A stretch of DNA of 64,000 nt, from assembly GCA_022845955.1 (NCBI GenBank), contig AP025576.1, positions 6,200,001-6,264,000 of the forward strand, given 5' to 3'. The notes beneath the pieces were generated by a model. That model had not been told where the DNA came from. It made no database searches and saw only the letters and a program-made list of their open reading frames with translations. Below are positions 8,606-15,473 of this stretch, piece by piece (within the stretch, counting starts at the first letter, position 1; every line of letters starts with the position of its first letter). The position numbers and the translations under genes were made by a program. This DNA comes from Lachnospiraceae bacterium. GTDB taxonomy: Bacteria; Bacillota; Clostridia; Lachnospirales; Lachnospiraceae.

Positions 8606-9866
8606 CGTGCCTTTTCCCATATTCCCGGATCAAATCACAGGTCATCCCGATCATTTCTTCCGTATGGGCTGCCGAAACAAACATAGCCTCGAACTGGGAA
8701 GGAGCCACATAGACACCCTTTTCCAGCATCCACCCGAAATACCGGGCAAACGCACCGGTATCCGCCGTCATAACGCTGCGGTAATCCCGTACTTTTTCCC
8801 CGGTAAAGAAAGGGGAAAGAAGGGAACCCACCCGGTTCACCGTAAGGCCAATTTCCCGGTAGGCTGCTTCCAGACGGGCTGCCGCTTGATCGATCTGTTC
8901 ATATATTTCCTGATGGGCAATCAGCAGCTTCAGCATTTCCGTACCCGCTGTCACGGCTACAGGGTTTCCGGACAGGGTCCCGGCCTGGTAAACGGCTCCG
9001 CAGGGAGCCACACAGGACATGATATCCCGGCGTCCGCCGTAGGCCGCAAGGGGCATCCCGCCTCCCACAATCTTTCCAAAGGTAGAAAGATCAGGTGTCA
9101 CACCATAATACCCCTGCGCACCGCTAAGCCCCAACCGGAAGCCGGTGATAACCTCATCGAAAACAAGCAGGGCGCCATGTGCGTCCGCGGCTTCGCGCAG
9201 GGAAGCGAGAAAGCCTTCTTCCGGGGGAACCACGCCCATATTGGCAGCCACCGGTTCCACCACGATACAGGCTACCTGCTCTTTATTTTCTTCCAGCAGC
9301 CTGCGTACCGAAGCTATATCGTTATATTCTGCCAGAAGAGTCGCCGCCGCATAGCCTGCGGGAACGCCGGCACTGTCTGGCACGGAACCGGTCATCAGGC
9401 CGGAACCGGCTTTAACCAGAAGGCCGTCGGAATGACCGTGATAACAGCCGGTAAACTTGATAATTTTTTCCCGTCCGGTAAAGCCCCTGGCTGCGCGGAC
9501 TGCGCTCATCACGGCTTCTGTGCCGGAGTTGACAAGACGCATCATTTCCATAGACGGCACACAGGACTGTATAAGCTGCGCAAGCTCCACCTCTTTTTCC
9601 GTGGGGGCACCGAAGGTCAGGCCGTTCTCACAAGCCTTCTGTACCGCTTCCACCACAGAAGGCACCGCATGGCCCAGGATTCCGGGTCCCCAGGAACATA
9701 CATAATCCAGATACCGGTTGCCGTCCGCATCGAAGAGATAGGCACCTTTTGCCCTTTCCACAAAAAAGGGGGTTCTCCCCACGGCCCGGAACGCCCTTAC
9801 CGGGCTGTTCACCCCGCCGGGCATCAGCTTTCCGGCGCGTTCAAATAATTCTTCCGATTTTGTCAA
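8592..9866 (-). CDS. hemL: Glutamate-1-semialdehyde 2,1-aminomutase
   Basis: Makes 5-aminolevulinate from glutamate-1-semialdehyde, the second step of the C5 tetrapyrrole pathway. A 424-residue PLP enzyme. I start it at the TTG at 9866 (TKSEELFERAGKLMPGGVNSPVRAF, the usual family N-terminus), with AGGCAGG eight bases upstream. A TTG eight codons further upstream lacks a comparable site. The PLP-binding Lys is near residue 265 in STFGKIVGGGMP, and the cofactor Asp/Glu segment is LLVFDEVITGFR. It is last in the minus-strand tetrapyrrole operon, after hemB, and its 3' end overlaps the importer permease gene. Confidence 0.96.
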   Translation of the reverse strand: MTKSEELFERAGKLMPGGVNSPVRAFRAVGRTPFFVERAKGAYLFDADGNRYLDYVCSWGPGILGHAVPSVVEAVQKACENGLTFGAPTEKEVELAQLIQSCVPSMEMMRLVNSGTEAVMSAVRAARGFTGREKIIKFTGCYHGHSDGLLVKAGSGLMTGSVPDSAGVPAGYAAATLLAEYNDIASVRRLLEENKEQVACIVVEPVAANMGVVPPEEGFLASLREAADAHGALLVFDEVITGFRLGLSGAQGYYGVTPDLSTFGKIVGGGMPLAAYGGRRDIMSCVAPCGAVYQAGTLSGNPVAVTAGTEMLKLLIAHQEIYEQIDQAAARLEAAYREIGLTVNRVGSLLSPFFTGEKVRDYRSVMTADTGAFARYFGWMLEKGVYVAPSQFEAMFVSAAHTEEMIGMTCDLIREYGKRHAILL

Positions 9867-9890
9867 TGTTTTTTCCTGCCTTTCTATCAA

Positions 9891-9906
9891 GGAACGTAAC
9901 CGTTCC
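9891..9906. repeat. GGAACG-TAAC-CGTTCC hairpin between hemB and hemL
   Basis: A perfect 6-bp stem with a 4-base loop in the short hemB-hemL gap. It contains one copy of the dispersed GTAACNGTTC motif described elsewhere in the window. It may adjust mRNA stability or hemL translation. Confidence 0.5.
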
Positions 9907-10865
9907 TAAGCCAGCCATTTTGCCATATCCAGCGCATGGTACGTGATGATAATCTTGGCCCCGGCCCGTTTCATTGCCGTCAGGTTTTCCGTAACGATCC
10001 GTCTCTCGTCAATCCAGCCGTTTTCCGCAGCCGCCTTTACCATGGAATATTCGCCGCTCACATTATAAACCGCCAGAGGAAGACTCACCGTCATAGCCGC
10101 TTCCTTCAGCACATCCAGATAGGCCAGCCCCGGTTTCACCATAACCACATCGGCGCCTTCCTGGATATCGGAATATATCTCCCGAAGGGCTTCCTGCCCG
10201 TTGGCAAAATCCATCTGGTAACTCTTCCTGTCCCCGAAGCCCGGCGCAGAATGCGCGGCATCACGGAACGGTCCATAATAGGCAGAGGCGAACTTCGCGC
10301 TGTAGGCCATAATGGGAATGTCTGTAAATCCGTTCTGATCGAGCGCTTCCCTGATAGCCGCCACCCGTCCGTCCATCATATCGGAAGGGGCGATCATATC
10401 CGCTCCGGCTTCCGCCAGGCTGACTGACATCTTTGCAAGCAGCGGGAGTGTCTCATCATTCAATACCCTGCCGTCCTTCACCACACCGCAGTGTCCGTGG
10501 GAGGTATATTCACAAAGGCAGACATCCACAATACAATAAATATCCGGATAGTTTTCCTTAATATACGCTACCGCTCTCTGGGTAATCCCGTCCCTGGCAT
10601 AAGCCTGGGTTCCCAGCTCGTCCTTGCATGCGGGAATACCGAACAAAAGCACACCGGAGATACCGCTGTTCTTCACTTCCTCCATAATTTCGCCCAGCCG
10701 GTCAATCGAGTACTGGTAAATTCCCGGCATGGAGGCCACCGGATTTTTTATGTTATCTCCCTCCATTACAAATATGGGGTAGATAAAATCCGAAGGATGC
10801 AGCCTTGTTTCCCGCATCATAGAACGGATTGTTTCATTTTTCCGAAGTCGTCTGAATCTTTGCAT
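9906..10865 (-). CDS. hemB: Porphobilinogen synthase (delta-aminolevulinate dehydratase)
   Basis: Condenses two 5-aminolevulinate molecules into porphobilinogen. 319 residues, full length. The two Schiff-base lysines are visible, K191 in MAYSAKFASAYYGPF and K244 in VVMVKPGLAYLD. Three cysteines (116, 118, 126 in VDVCLCEYTSHGHCG) mark a zinc-dependent enzyme. It is followed after a short hairpin by hemL and preceded by cobA-hemD. The gap between cobA-hemD and hemB contains part of a palindromic repeat that also supplies the end of the cobA-hemD reading frame. Confidence 0.97.
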   Translation of the reverse strand: MQRFRRLRKNETIRSMMRETRLHPSDFIYPIFVMEGDNIKNPVASMPGIYQYSIDRLGEIMEEVKNSGISGVLLFGIPACKDELGTQAYARDGITQRAVAYIKENYPDIYCIVDVCLCEYTSHGHCGVVKDGRVLNDETLPLLAKMSVSLAEAGADMIAPSDMMDGRVAAIREALDQNGFTDIPIMAYSAKFASAYYGPFRDAAHSAPGFGDRKSYQMDFANGQEALREIYSDIQEGADVVMVKPGLAYLDVLKEAAMTVSLPLAVYNVSGEYSMVKAAAENGWIDERRIVTENLTAMKRAGAKIIITYHALDMAKWLA

Positions 10866-10880
10866 CCTGCTCTCCTTTTC

Positions 10881-10923
10881 CTGTTAAGCTTCGCTTCCAC
10901 TGCATTGATGGCCGTTCGCCCTG
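10881..10923 (-). repeat. Palindromic element copy B, spanning the cobA-hemD stop codon
   Basis: On the minus strand this reads GGGCGAACGGCCATC, then GTGGAAGCGAAGCTTAACAG, clearly the same element as at 11686-11737 and 53791-53842. It encodes about the last twelve residues of CobA-HemD (RANGHQCSGSEA) and its TAA stop. One base is missing relative to copy A, so the same DNA is read here in another frame. Confidence 0.75.
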
Positions 10924-12524
10924 TCTGCCACGCACCTTATCAGGCCCTCCGTGGTGAACTCCTCCGCCACAAGGATATCGCCGGAAAGGGAATTCCGTTT
11001 TTGGATTTCCCGAAGCTTCGCCGCACATTGTTCTCCGATACAGGCCAGCCTGACATGCGCCGGCAGTTCCGCCTTTTCTTCCAGAAGTCCTTCCCAAAAG
11101 GTATCCACACCGGAAGCGCTCCCAAACAGAAGATAATCCGCTTCCATGGCATTTGTAACCGCTTCCCGGCGTTTCTCCCTGTCGGCCTCCAGCTCATACA
11201 GGGGGAAATCCGTATAAGGGATCCCCGCCTGTTCCAACCGCCCTGGCAGAGAGGGGCTTCCCTTTTTCGCCCTGCACAGCAGGATGTTATCTGTTTTTTC
11301 CGTGCTTCCCGCAAGTTCCATTCCCAAATGATCCGCATCATAAACCAAAGGCATGAGATCCGCATAAAAGCCATAATCCGTCAGACGGCTCTTCGTCCCC
11401 GGGCCGATCACTGCCATACGCATACCCATAAGGGTACGGAGATCCCTTTTTTCCTCCCGCATTTTATGGAAAAAATGATCCACGCCATTTGGGCTGGTAA
11501 AGCAAAGCCAGGAATATCCTTTCAGCTCCGGAAGGCTCTCCTGCGTGGGAACCGCCCGCAGGAAGCTGCAGTCTATGACCTGCGCTCCCAGTTTCTCCAG
11601 CTTTTCTGCAAGCCGGGAAGAAAACCCTTCCGTCCCGGTCACCGCGATGCGCAGACCGGACAAACTCCCCTGCCTTTCCCCGCTACTGTGAAAGCTCCGC
11701 TTCCACAGTCTTGATGGCCATTCGGCCCGGCTGCTTTCATGCATGGTGTTGCCCGGCGGACCGGGCATGAAGGTTCCTGTAAGGCAAAGGGCGGCCACTT
11801 CCCCGATTACAATGACTGCAGGCGGCTTCAGGCCGGCTTCCTCCACCGCATCCGCCAGAGTGGACAGGGTGGCACGGACACTGCGCTGCCTGTCGGTCGC
11901 ACCATCCATGATAACCGCAGCGGGCGTATCCCCGTTTTTCCCGGCGTCCATCAATCTGCCTGCAAGGTCCCTGAGATGATGCATGCCCATCAGCACTACC
12001 AGCGTACCCTGAAGCGCCGCCAGCGCCTTATAATCCACCGGGGTGAGTGACTCCTGCTTTCCTTGCCCGGAAATGGAAGATGCCGTGAGAATCGTGACCA
12101 TTCTGCTGCACTGCCTGTGGGTGACCGGAATCCCGGCGGAGGCCGGCGCTGCAATAGCGGAGGTGATGCCCGGGATTTCTTCACAGGGGATCCCCTCCTC
12201 CTGCAGCACCAGCATCTCTTCGCCGCCTCTTCCGAATACGTAAGGATCCCCGCCTTTCAGGCGTACCACATCTTTTCCCTCGTTGGCTTTTTCCACCAAA
12301 AGCCGGTTGATTTCCTCCTGGGGCATTGCTTTTCCGGCATAACGTTTCCCCACATTGATTTTTTCACAGGCCGGAGGAACCTGATCCAGCAGCTCCTTTG
12401 CCGCAAGGCTGTCATATAGTACCACATCGCACCGGCGCAGAAGCGCAAGGCCTTTGACCGTTATCAGATCCGCTCCCCCGCAGCCTGCACCTACCAGATA
12501 TACATTTCCTTTTTTCTTCTCCAT
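10884..12524 (-). CDS. cobA-hemD: Uroporphyrinogen-III C-methyltransferase / uroporphyrinogen-III synthase fusion
   Basis: A fused enzyme of about 546 residues. The first 245 residues are an SAM-dependent SUMT domain making precorrin-2 (VYLVGAGCGGADLITVKG, VVRLKGGDPYVFGRGGEE, PGITSAIAAPASAGIPVTHR). The last 255 residues are uroporphyrinogen-III synthase (LRIAVTGTEGFSSRLAEKLEKLG, WLCFTSPNGVDHFF, LFGSASGVDTFW). I start it at MEKKKGN because that ATG shares one base with the hemC stop (TGATG), implying coupled translation. The linker and the extreme C-terminus are both made of a dispersed palindromic DNA repeat. Precorrin-2 made here can go to siroheme through SirC, or to cobalamin. Confidence 0.95.
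   Translation of the reverse strand: MEKKKGNVYLVGAGCGGADLITVKGLALLRRCDVVLYDSLAAKELLDQVPPACEKINVGKRYAGKAMPQEEINRLLVEKANEGKDVVRLKGGDPYVFGRGGEEMLVLQEEGIPCEEIPGITSAIAAPASAGIPVTHRQCSRMVTILTASSISGQGKQESLTPVDYKALAALQGTLVVLMGMHHLRDLAGRLMDAGKNGDTPAAVIMDGATDRQRSVRATLSTLADAVEEAGLKPPAVIVIGEVAALCLTGTFMPGPPGNTMHESSRAEWPSRLWKRSFHSSGERQGSLSGLRIAVTGTEGFSSRLAEKLEKLGAQVIDCSFLRAVPTQESLPELKGYSWLCFTSPNGVDHFFHKMREEKRDLRTLMGMRMAVIGPGTKSRLTDYGFYADLMPLVYDADHLGMELAGSTEKTDNILLCRAKKGSPSLPGRLEQAGIPYTDFPLYELEADREKRREAVTNAMEADYLLFGSASGVDTFWEGLLEEKAELPAHVRLACIGEQCAAKLREIQKRNSLSGDILVAEEFTTEGLIRCVADRANGHQCSGSEA
11686..11737 (-). repeat. Palindromic element copy A, inside the CobA-HemD linker
   Basis: About 52 bases, read on the minus strand as AGCAGCCGGGCCGAATGGCC, then CTGTGGAAGCG and AGCTTTCACAG. 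It can form two hairpins: GGCC-GAAT-GGCC, and CTGTGGAAGC paired with GCTTTCACAG. It is translated in frame as SSRAEWPSRLWKRSFHSS between the two enzyme domains. A nearly identical copy is non-coding at 53791-53842. Confidence 0.8.
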
Positions 12525-13447
12525 CAGGGTTCTCTCCGCACTTGTGAGGAAAGGGCGTCTGCCAGGGCATACCGCTCCTTCACTCCCCATTCTCCTTTTA
12601 CCTGACACCCTCCGTACATCACCGTCAGCCGGAGTTTTTCCGTTTCTTTCGTTTTTTCAATCACACTGTATGCCGCAGCGGACTGGCTGCAGTCTGCCTG
12701 GAGAGCCTCCAGCACACGCCGCTCCGCCTCAAAGGAAAGCAGGCTCTCTCTGTGGCTGATCCGGGAAATCTCCTCTAGGTACTCCCAGTCCTTACGGCCT
12801 TCCACGGCTATAATTCCCTGGCAGGCCGCCGGCAGAAAAAGGGAAGGCTCCAGCGGCGTAAAGTGAAAACGTCCCTTTTCCCTCTCCAGGATCCCCAGCC
12901 GGTCCAGTCCTGCCTTGGCAAGAATAATCCCGTCATACAGCCCTTCTTCCAGCCTGGAAAGCCTGGTTTCCACATTGCCCCGGATCAGCTTCACCTGTGC
13001 GCCCGGACAAAGCTCCTTTACATATAGCTCCCTGCGCTTGCTTCCTGTCCCGATAACCGGATTGGCAGGGAGGCTGGCAAAGCCTTCTTGTGCACCTTCC
13101 GGATCCGAATCCTTCTTTCTCACCTGCACCAGCACATCCCTGGCATCCGCCCTTTCCGGCACAGCCAGAATTTCCAGTCCCTCCGCCAGGCTCATAGGCA
13201 GATCCTTGGCGCTGTGCACCGCCAGATCCACTTTCCTTTCCAGAAGAGCGGTCTCCAGTTCGGACACAAACAGACCTTTATCCCCGATGTCTCCCAACGG
13301 TTTATCCAGGATTTTATCTCCTTTTGTTTTGATAATTACCGTTTCAATCTGTGCATCCGGCAGGCAGGCATGCAGGGCCTGTGCCACCATGCCGGTCTGT
13401 ACCAGTGCCAGACGGCTTCCTCTCGTACCGATTCTGATCGCAGTCAT
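12524..13447 (-). CDS. hemC: Hydroxymethylbilane synthase (porphobilinogen deaminase)
   Basis: Links four porphobilinogens into hydroxymethylbilane. About 307 residues from the ATG at 13447 (MTAIRIGTRGSRLALVQTG, the standard N-terminus). This start overlaps the sirC stop as ATGA. An in-frame extension upstream lies wholly inside sirC and is not used. Key arginines in GTGSKRRELYVKELCPG and LIRGNVETRLSRL are present. The cofactor-binding Cys of this family is in the C-terminal domain, where LEALQADCSQSAAAYS occurs, C near residue 237. The order sirC-hemC-cobA-hemD with overlapping ends points to one mRNA with coupled translation. Confidence 0.96.
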   Translation of the reverse strand: MTAIRIGTRGSRLALVQTGMVAQALHACLPDAQIETVIIKTKGDKILDKPLGDIGDKGLFVSELETALLERKVDLAVHSAKDLPMSLAEGLEILAVPERADARDVLVQVRKKDSDPEGAQEGFASLPANPVIGTGSKRRELYVKELCPGAQVKLIRGNVETRLSRLEEGLYDGIILAKAGLDRLGILEREKGRFHFTPLEPSLFLPAACQGIIAVEGRKDWEYLEEISRISHRESLLSFEAERRVLEALQADCSQSAAAYSVIEKTKETEKLRLTVMYGGCQVKGEWGVKERYALADALSSQVRREP

Positions 13448-14073
13448 TGCTCTCCCTCTCCTGTCAGATATTCCTCCAGCTCCTTCTCCCCGACCCGGAA
13501 ATCCCGTTCCCTGCAGTAGAGAAACAGGCGCTCCAGACATACCGCCCGTTCTTTCTGACCCGGCAGCATCTTACGGACAACTTCCCGTAACCTTCCTAAT
13601 ATTTCTATGGTATTCCCCAGACCCTCCGGCAATTCCTGTTCTACCGTTTTTCTTACATAGGATGCGGCCGCCGGACTTTTCCCATCCGTAGATATTCCGA
13701 TGGTCAGCGGCCCTTCCTGAATTAACGCGGGGAAAAAAAAGCCGCATTTTTCCCGGTCATCCACCACATTTACCGGTATGTTCCGTTCCCTGCACCATCC
13801 GGCCGCCCAGGCGTTTACCTCTTCCTTATCCGTAGCTGCGATTACGAAGCAGGCGCCGGCCAGATCTTCCTCGCAGGCTTCCCGGTACACCAGGGTAAGC
13901 TTCTTGTCCGAACGGGACAGCTCCTGAATTTCTTCCTCTATAGACGGTGCAATACAAGTCAGGACAGGCCCGAAAGGAAGCAGCTTCTCCACCTTTCTGG
14001 CAGCCACCCGTCCGCCTCCGATTATCACTCCCTTTTTTTCCCCGATATCCATAAAAAACGGAAAATATCCCAT
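13444..14073 (-). CDS. sirC: Precorrin-2 dehydrogenase (siroheme synthase N-domain type)
   Basis: A 209-residue protein of the CysG-N/Met8/SirC family that oxidises precorrin-2 to sirohydrochlorin with NAD+. The Rossmann motif VIIGGGRVAARKVEKLL is at residues 16-32. The Asp at about 103 (VNVVDDREKCGFFFPA) corresponds to the catalytic/metal residue in the family. TIGISTDGKSPAAASYVRK follows as usual. No separate sirohydrochlorin ferrochelatase is seen nearby, so iron insertion may be done by this protein (as in Met8) or by a CbiK/SirB elsewhere. It overlaps hemC by four bases and follows hemA by 81 bases. Confidence 0.92.
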   Translation of the reverse strand: MGYFPFFMDIGEKKGVIIGGGRVAARKVEKLLPFGPVLTCIAPSIEEEIQELSRSDKKLTLVYREACEEDLAGACFVIAATDKEEVNAWAAGWCRERNIPVNVVDDREKCGFFFPALIQEGPLTIGISTDGKSPAAASYVRKTVEQELPEGLGNTIEILGRLREVVRKMLPGQKERAVCLERLFLYCRERDFRVGEKELEEYLTGEGEQ

Positions 14074-14154
14074 GGTTTCCTCCCTGTCCGCAAAAATGCC
14101 GCCTCATATGCCGGCCCGCTGCGGGGTATTTATCTCCTGTGTATGACTGCCCCG

Positions 14155-15294
14155 TCACATTTCCCCTAAAGCCCTGAGAACAGCTTCAAAGGAAGCGGCA
14201 TCCAGTCTGTCTCTTAAGAAAAACAGGATTTTATCCGGGCCGCAGCCGGTAAATCTTTGCTTCCAGATATCGAGCATCCCGGCCGCTTCATGAAAAGCCA
14301 GGGTTTTATATAAGGTATCCAGTTCCTTTGCCAGCAGCTCACCGGCATCCAGGATGGCCTGCTGCTTGCGGATATTGTTCCTGCTTGCCAGCCGTTCGAA
14401 ATCATCTATGGATATCACCCGGCAGCCGGGAAGGGCACCGATCTCCTTATCCATATCCGCCGGCACCGCAATATCTATAAAAAGACGTTCCCTTCCGTCC
14501 TTCAGATACCCGGCCGCCTCTCCTGCTGTCAGGGTATAATGAGGGCTTTCCGTAGCGGAAATGATCACATCGGCCTGCTCCAGATACGCATAACGCTCTG
14601 CATAATCCACCACAGTCAGCGTCCCTCTGGATTGTCCGGCCACCGCATGGTTCCTTTTCGTTGCCAGCACATGGATGCTTCCATGATCCAGCAGGTTCTT
14701 GAGGATAATGCTTCCCATTTTTCCGCTTCCGCCAATAAGAAGCACCTGTAATTTCCGTTCCTCCCCGCCATGTTCTCCCCGCGGTATCCTGTTCTCCGCC
14801 TTAAATACCTCATTGGAAACCAGCGTGGCTATGGATACGGAAGATTTGGAAATCTCCGTTTCCGTCTTAATCTTTTTTGCACAGGCCAGGGCTCCCTGGA
14901 AAGCCGTATTCAGCTCATAGCCGGGTTTGCTTTCCTTACAGGAAAATAAATAGGCCTGACGCATCTGCCCCAGGATCTCATCCTCCCCCAGGACCATGGA
15001 ATCCATGCCGCAGGTAACCCGGTATAAATGCTCCAGCGCTTTTTTCCCCTGAAACCGTCTGGATATCCGGCGCAGCTGCGTCTCTTCCATCCCCGCCTTT
15101 TCCGCCAGCAGCTTCTCCAGCAGGTTAAAGCAGGTTTCTTCCCCCGCCGCGTAGATCTCCGTCCGGTTGCAGGTGTTCAGCACCACCGCCTGCCCTGTCC
15201 GCTCCAGAATCCTCTTTTTTTCCTCTTCGGAAAAAACAAAACATTTTCGCACATCCTCCGGTGCGGATTTGAAGCTGATGCTAATACATTCCAT
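14155..15294 (-). CDS. hemA: Glutamyl-tRNA reductase
   Basis: First enzyme of the C5 pathway: reduces Glu-tRNA to glutamate-1-semialdehyde with NADPH. About 379 residues from the ATG at 15294, chosen because GGAGGAAAG abuts it. The longer in-frame extension has no homology. The nucleophilic Cys is in VLNTCNRTEIYA (near residue 41), followed by CGMDSMVLGEDEILGQMRQAY and the NADPH-binding VLLIGGSGKMG near 183. It is the first true tetrapyrrole gene of the minus-strand operon, preceded by a 180-base leader containing a long inverted repeat. Confidence 0.95.
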   Translation of the reverse strand: MECISISFKSAPEDVRKCFVFSEEEKKRILERTGQAVVLNTCNRTEIYAAGEETCFNLLEKLLAEKAGMEETQLRRISRRFQGKKALEHLYRVTCGMDSMVLGEDEILGQMRQAYLFSCKESKPGYELNTAFQGALACAKKIKTETEISKSSVSIATLVSNEVFKAENRIPRGEHGGEERKLQVLLIGGSGKMGSIILKNLLDHGSIHVLATKRNHAVAGQSRGTLTVVDYAERYAYLEQADVIISATESPHYTLTAGEAAGYLKDGRERLFIDIAVPADMDKEIGALPGCRVISIDDFERLASRNNIRKQQAILDAGELLAKELDTLYKTLAFHEAAGMLDIWKQRFTGCGPDKILFFLRDRLDAASFEAVLRALGEM

Positions 15295-15331
15295 CTTTCC
15301 TCCGTTATACCTCACAAACAGCACATGAACC

Positions 15332-15364
15332 AAGGTCAAGCAACCTGAAGTTGGCTTGACCCTG
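15332..15364. promoter_or_regulatory. Inverted repeat in the hemA leader
   Basis: GGTCAAG-C-AAC on one side and GTTGGCTTGACC on the other form an 11-bp stem with one bulge and a 5-base loop, 38-70 bases upstream of the hemA ATG. It has no U-run, so it is more likely an operator or mRNA control element than a terminator. Confidence 0.45.
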
Positions 15365-15473
15365 GCAGCTGCCTTTTCTCTTATTATCACTGTTTTGGTA
15401 TGTTCACAGTCATTGGTAAAAAGCCATTTTCAAACGGCCTGCGGCAATGAAAGAATACCCGCTGGATTCTTTT

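Noticed and set aside
8607..9848. Long plus-strand open frame (over 400 codons) opposite hemL
   Set aside because: It is the antisense of hemL with His/Pro/Arg-rich low-complexity translation, no ribosome site and no homology-like motifs.
10491..11714. Long plus-strand open frame opposite hemB and cobA-hemD
   Set aside because: Shadow of well-supported genes on the other strand; the translation has no domain pattern.
12524..13540. Longer start for hemC (31 extra residues)
   Set aside because: The extension is read inside sirC with no homology; the ATG overlapping the sirC stop gives the standard N-terminus.
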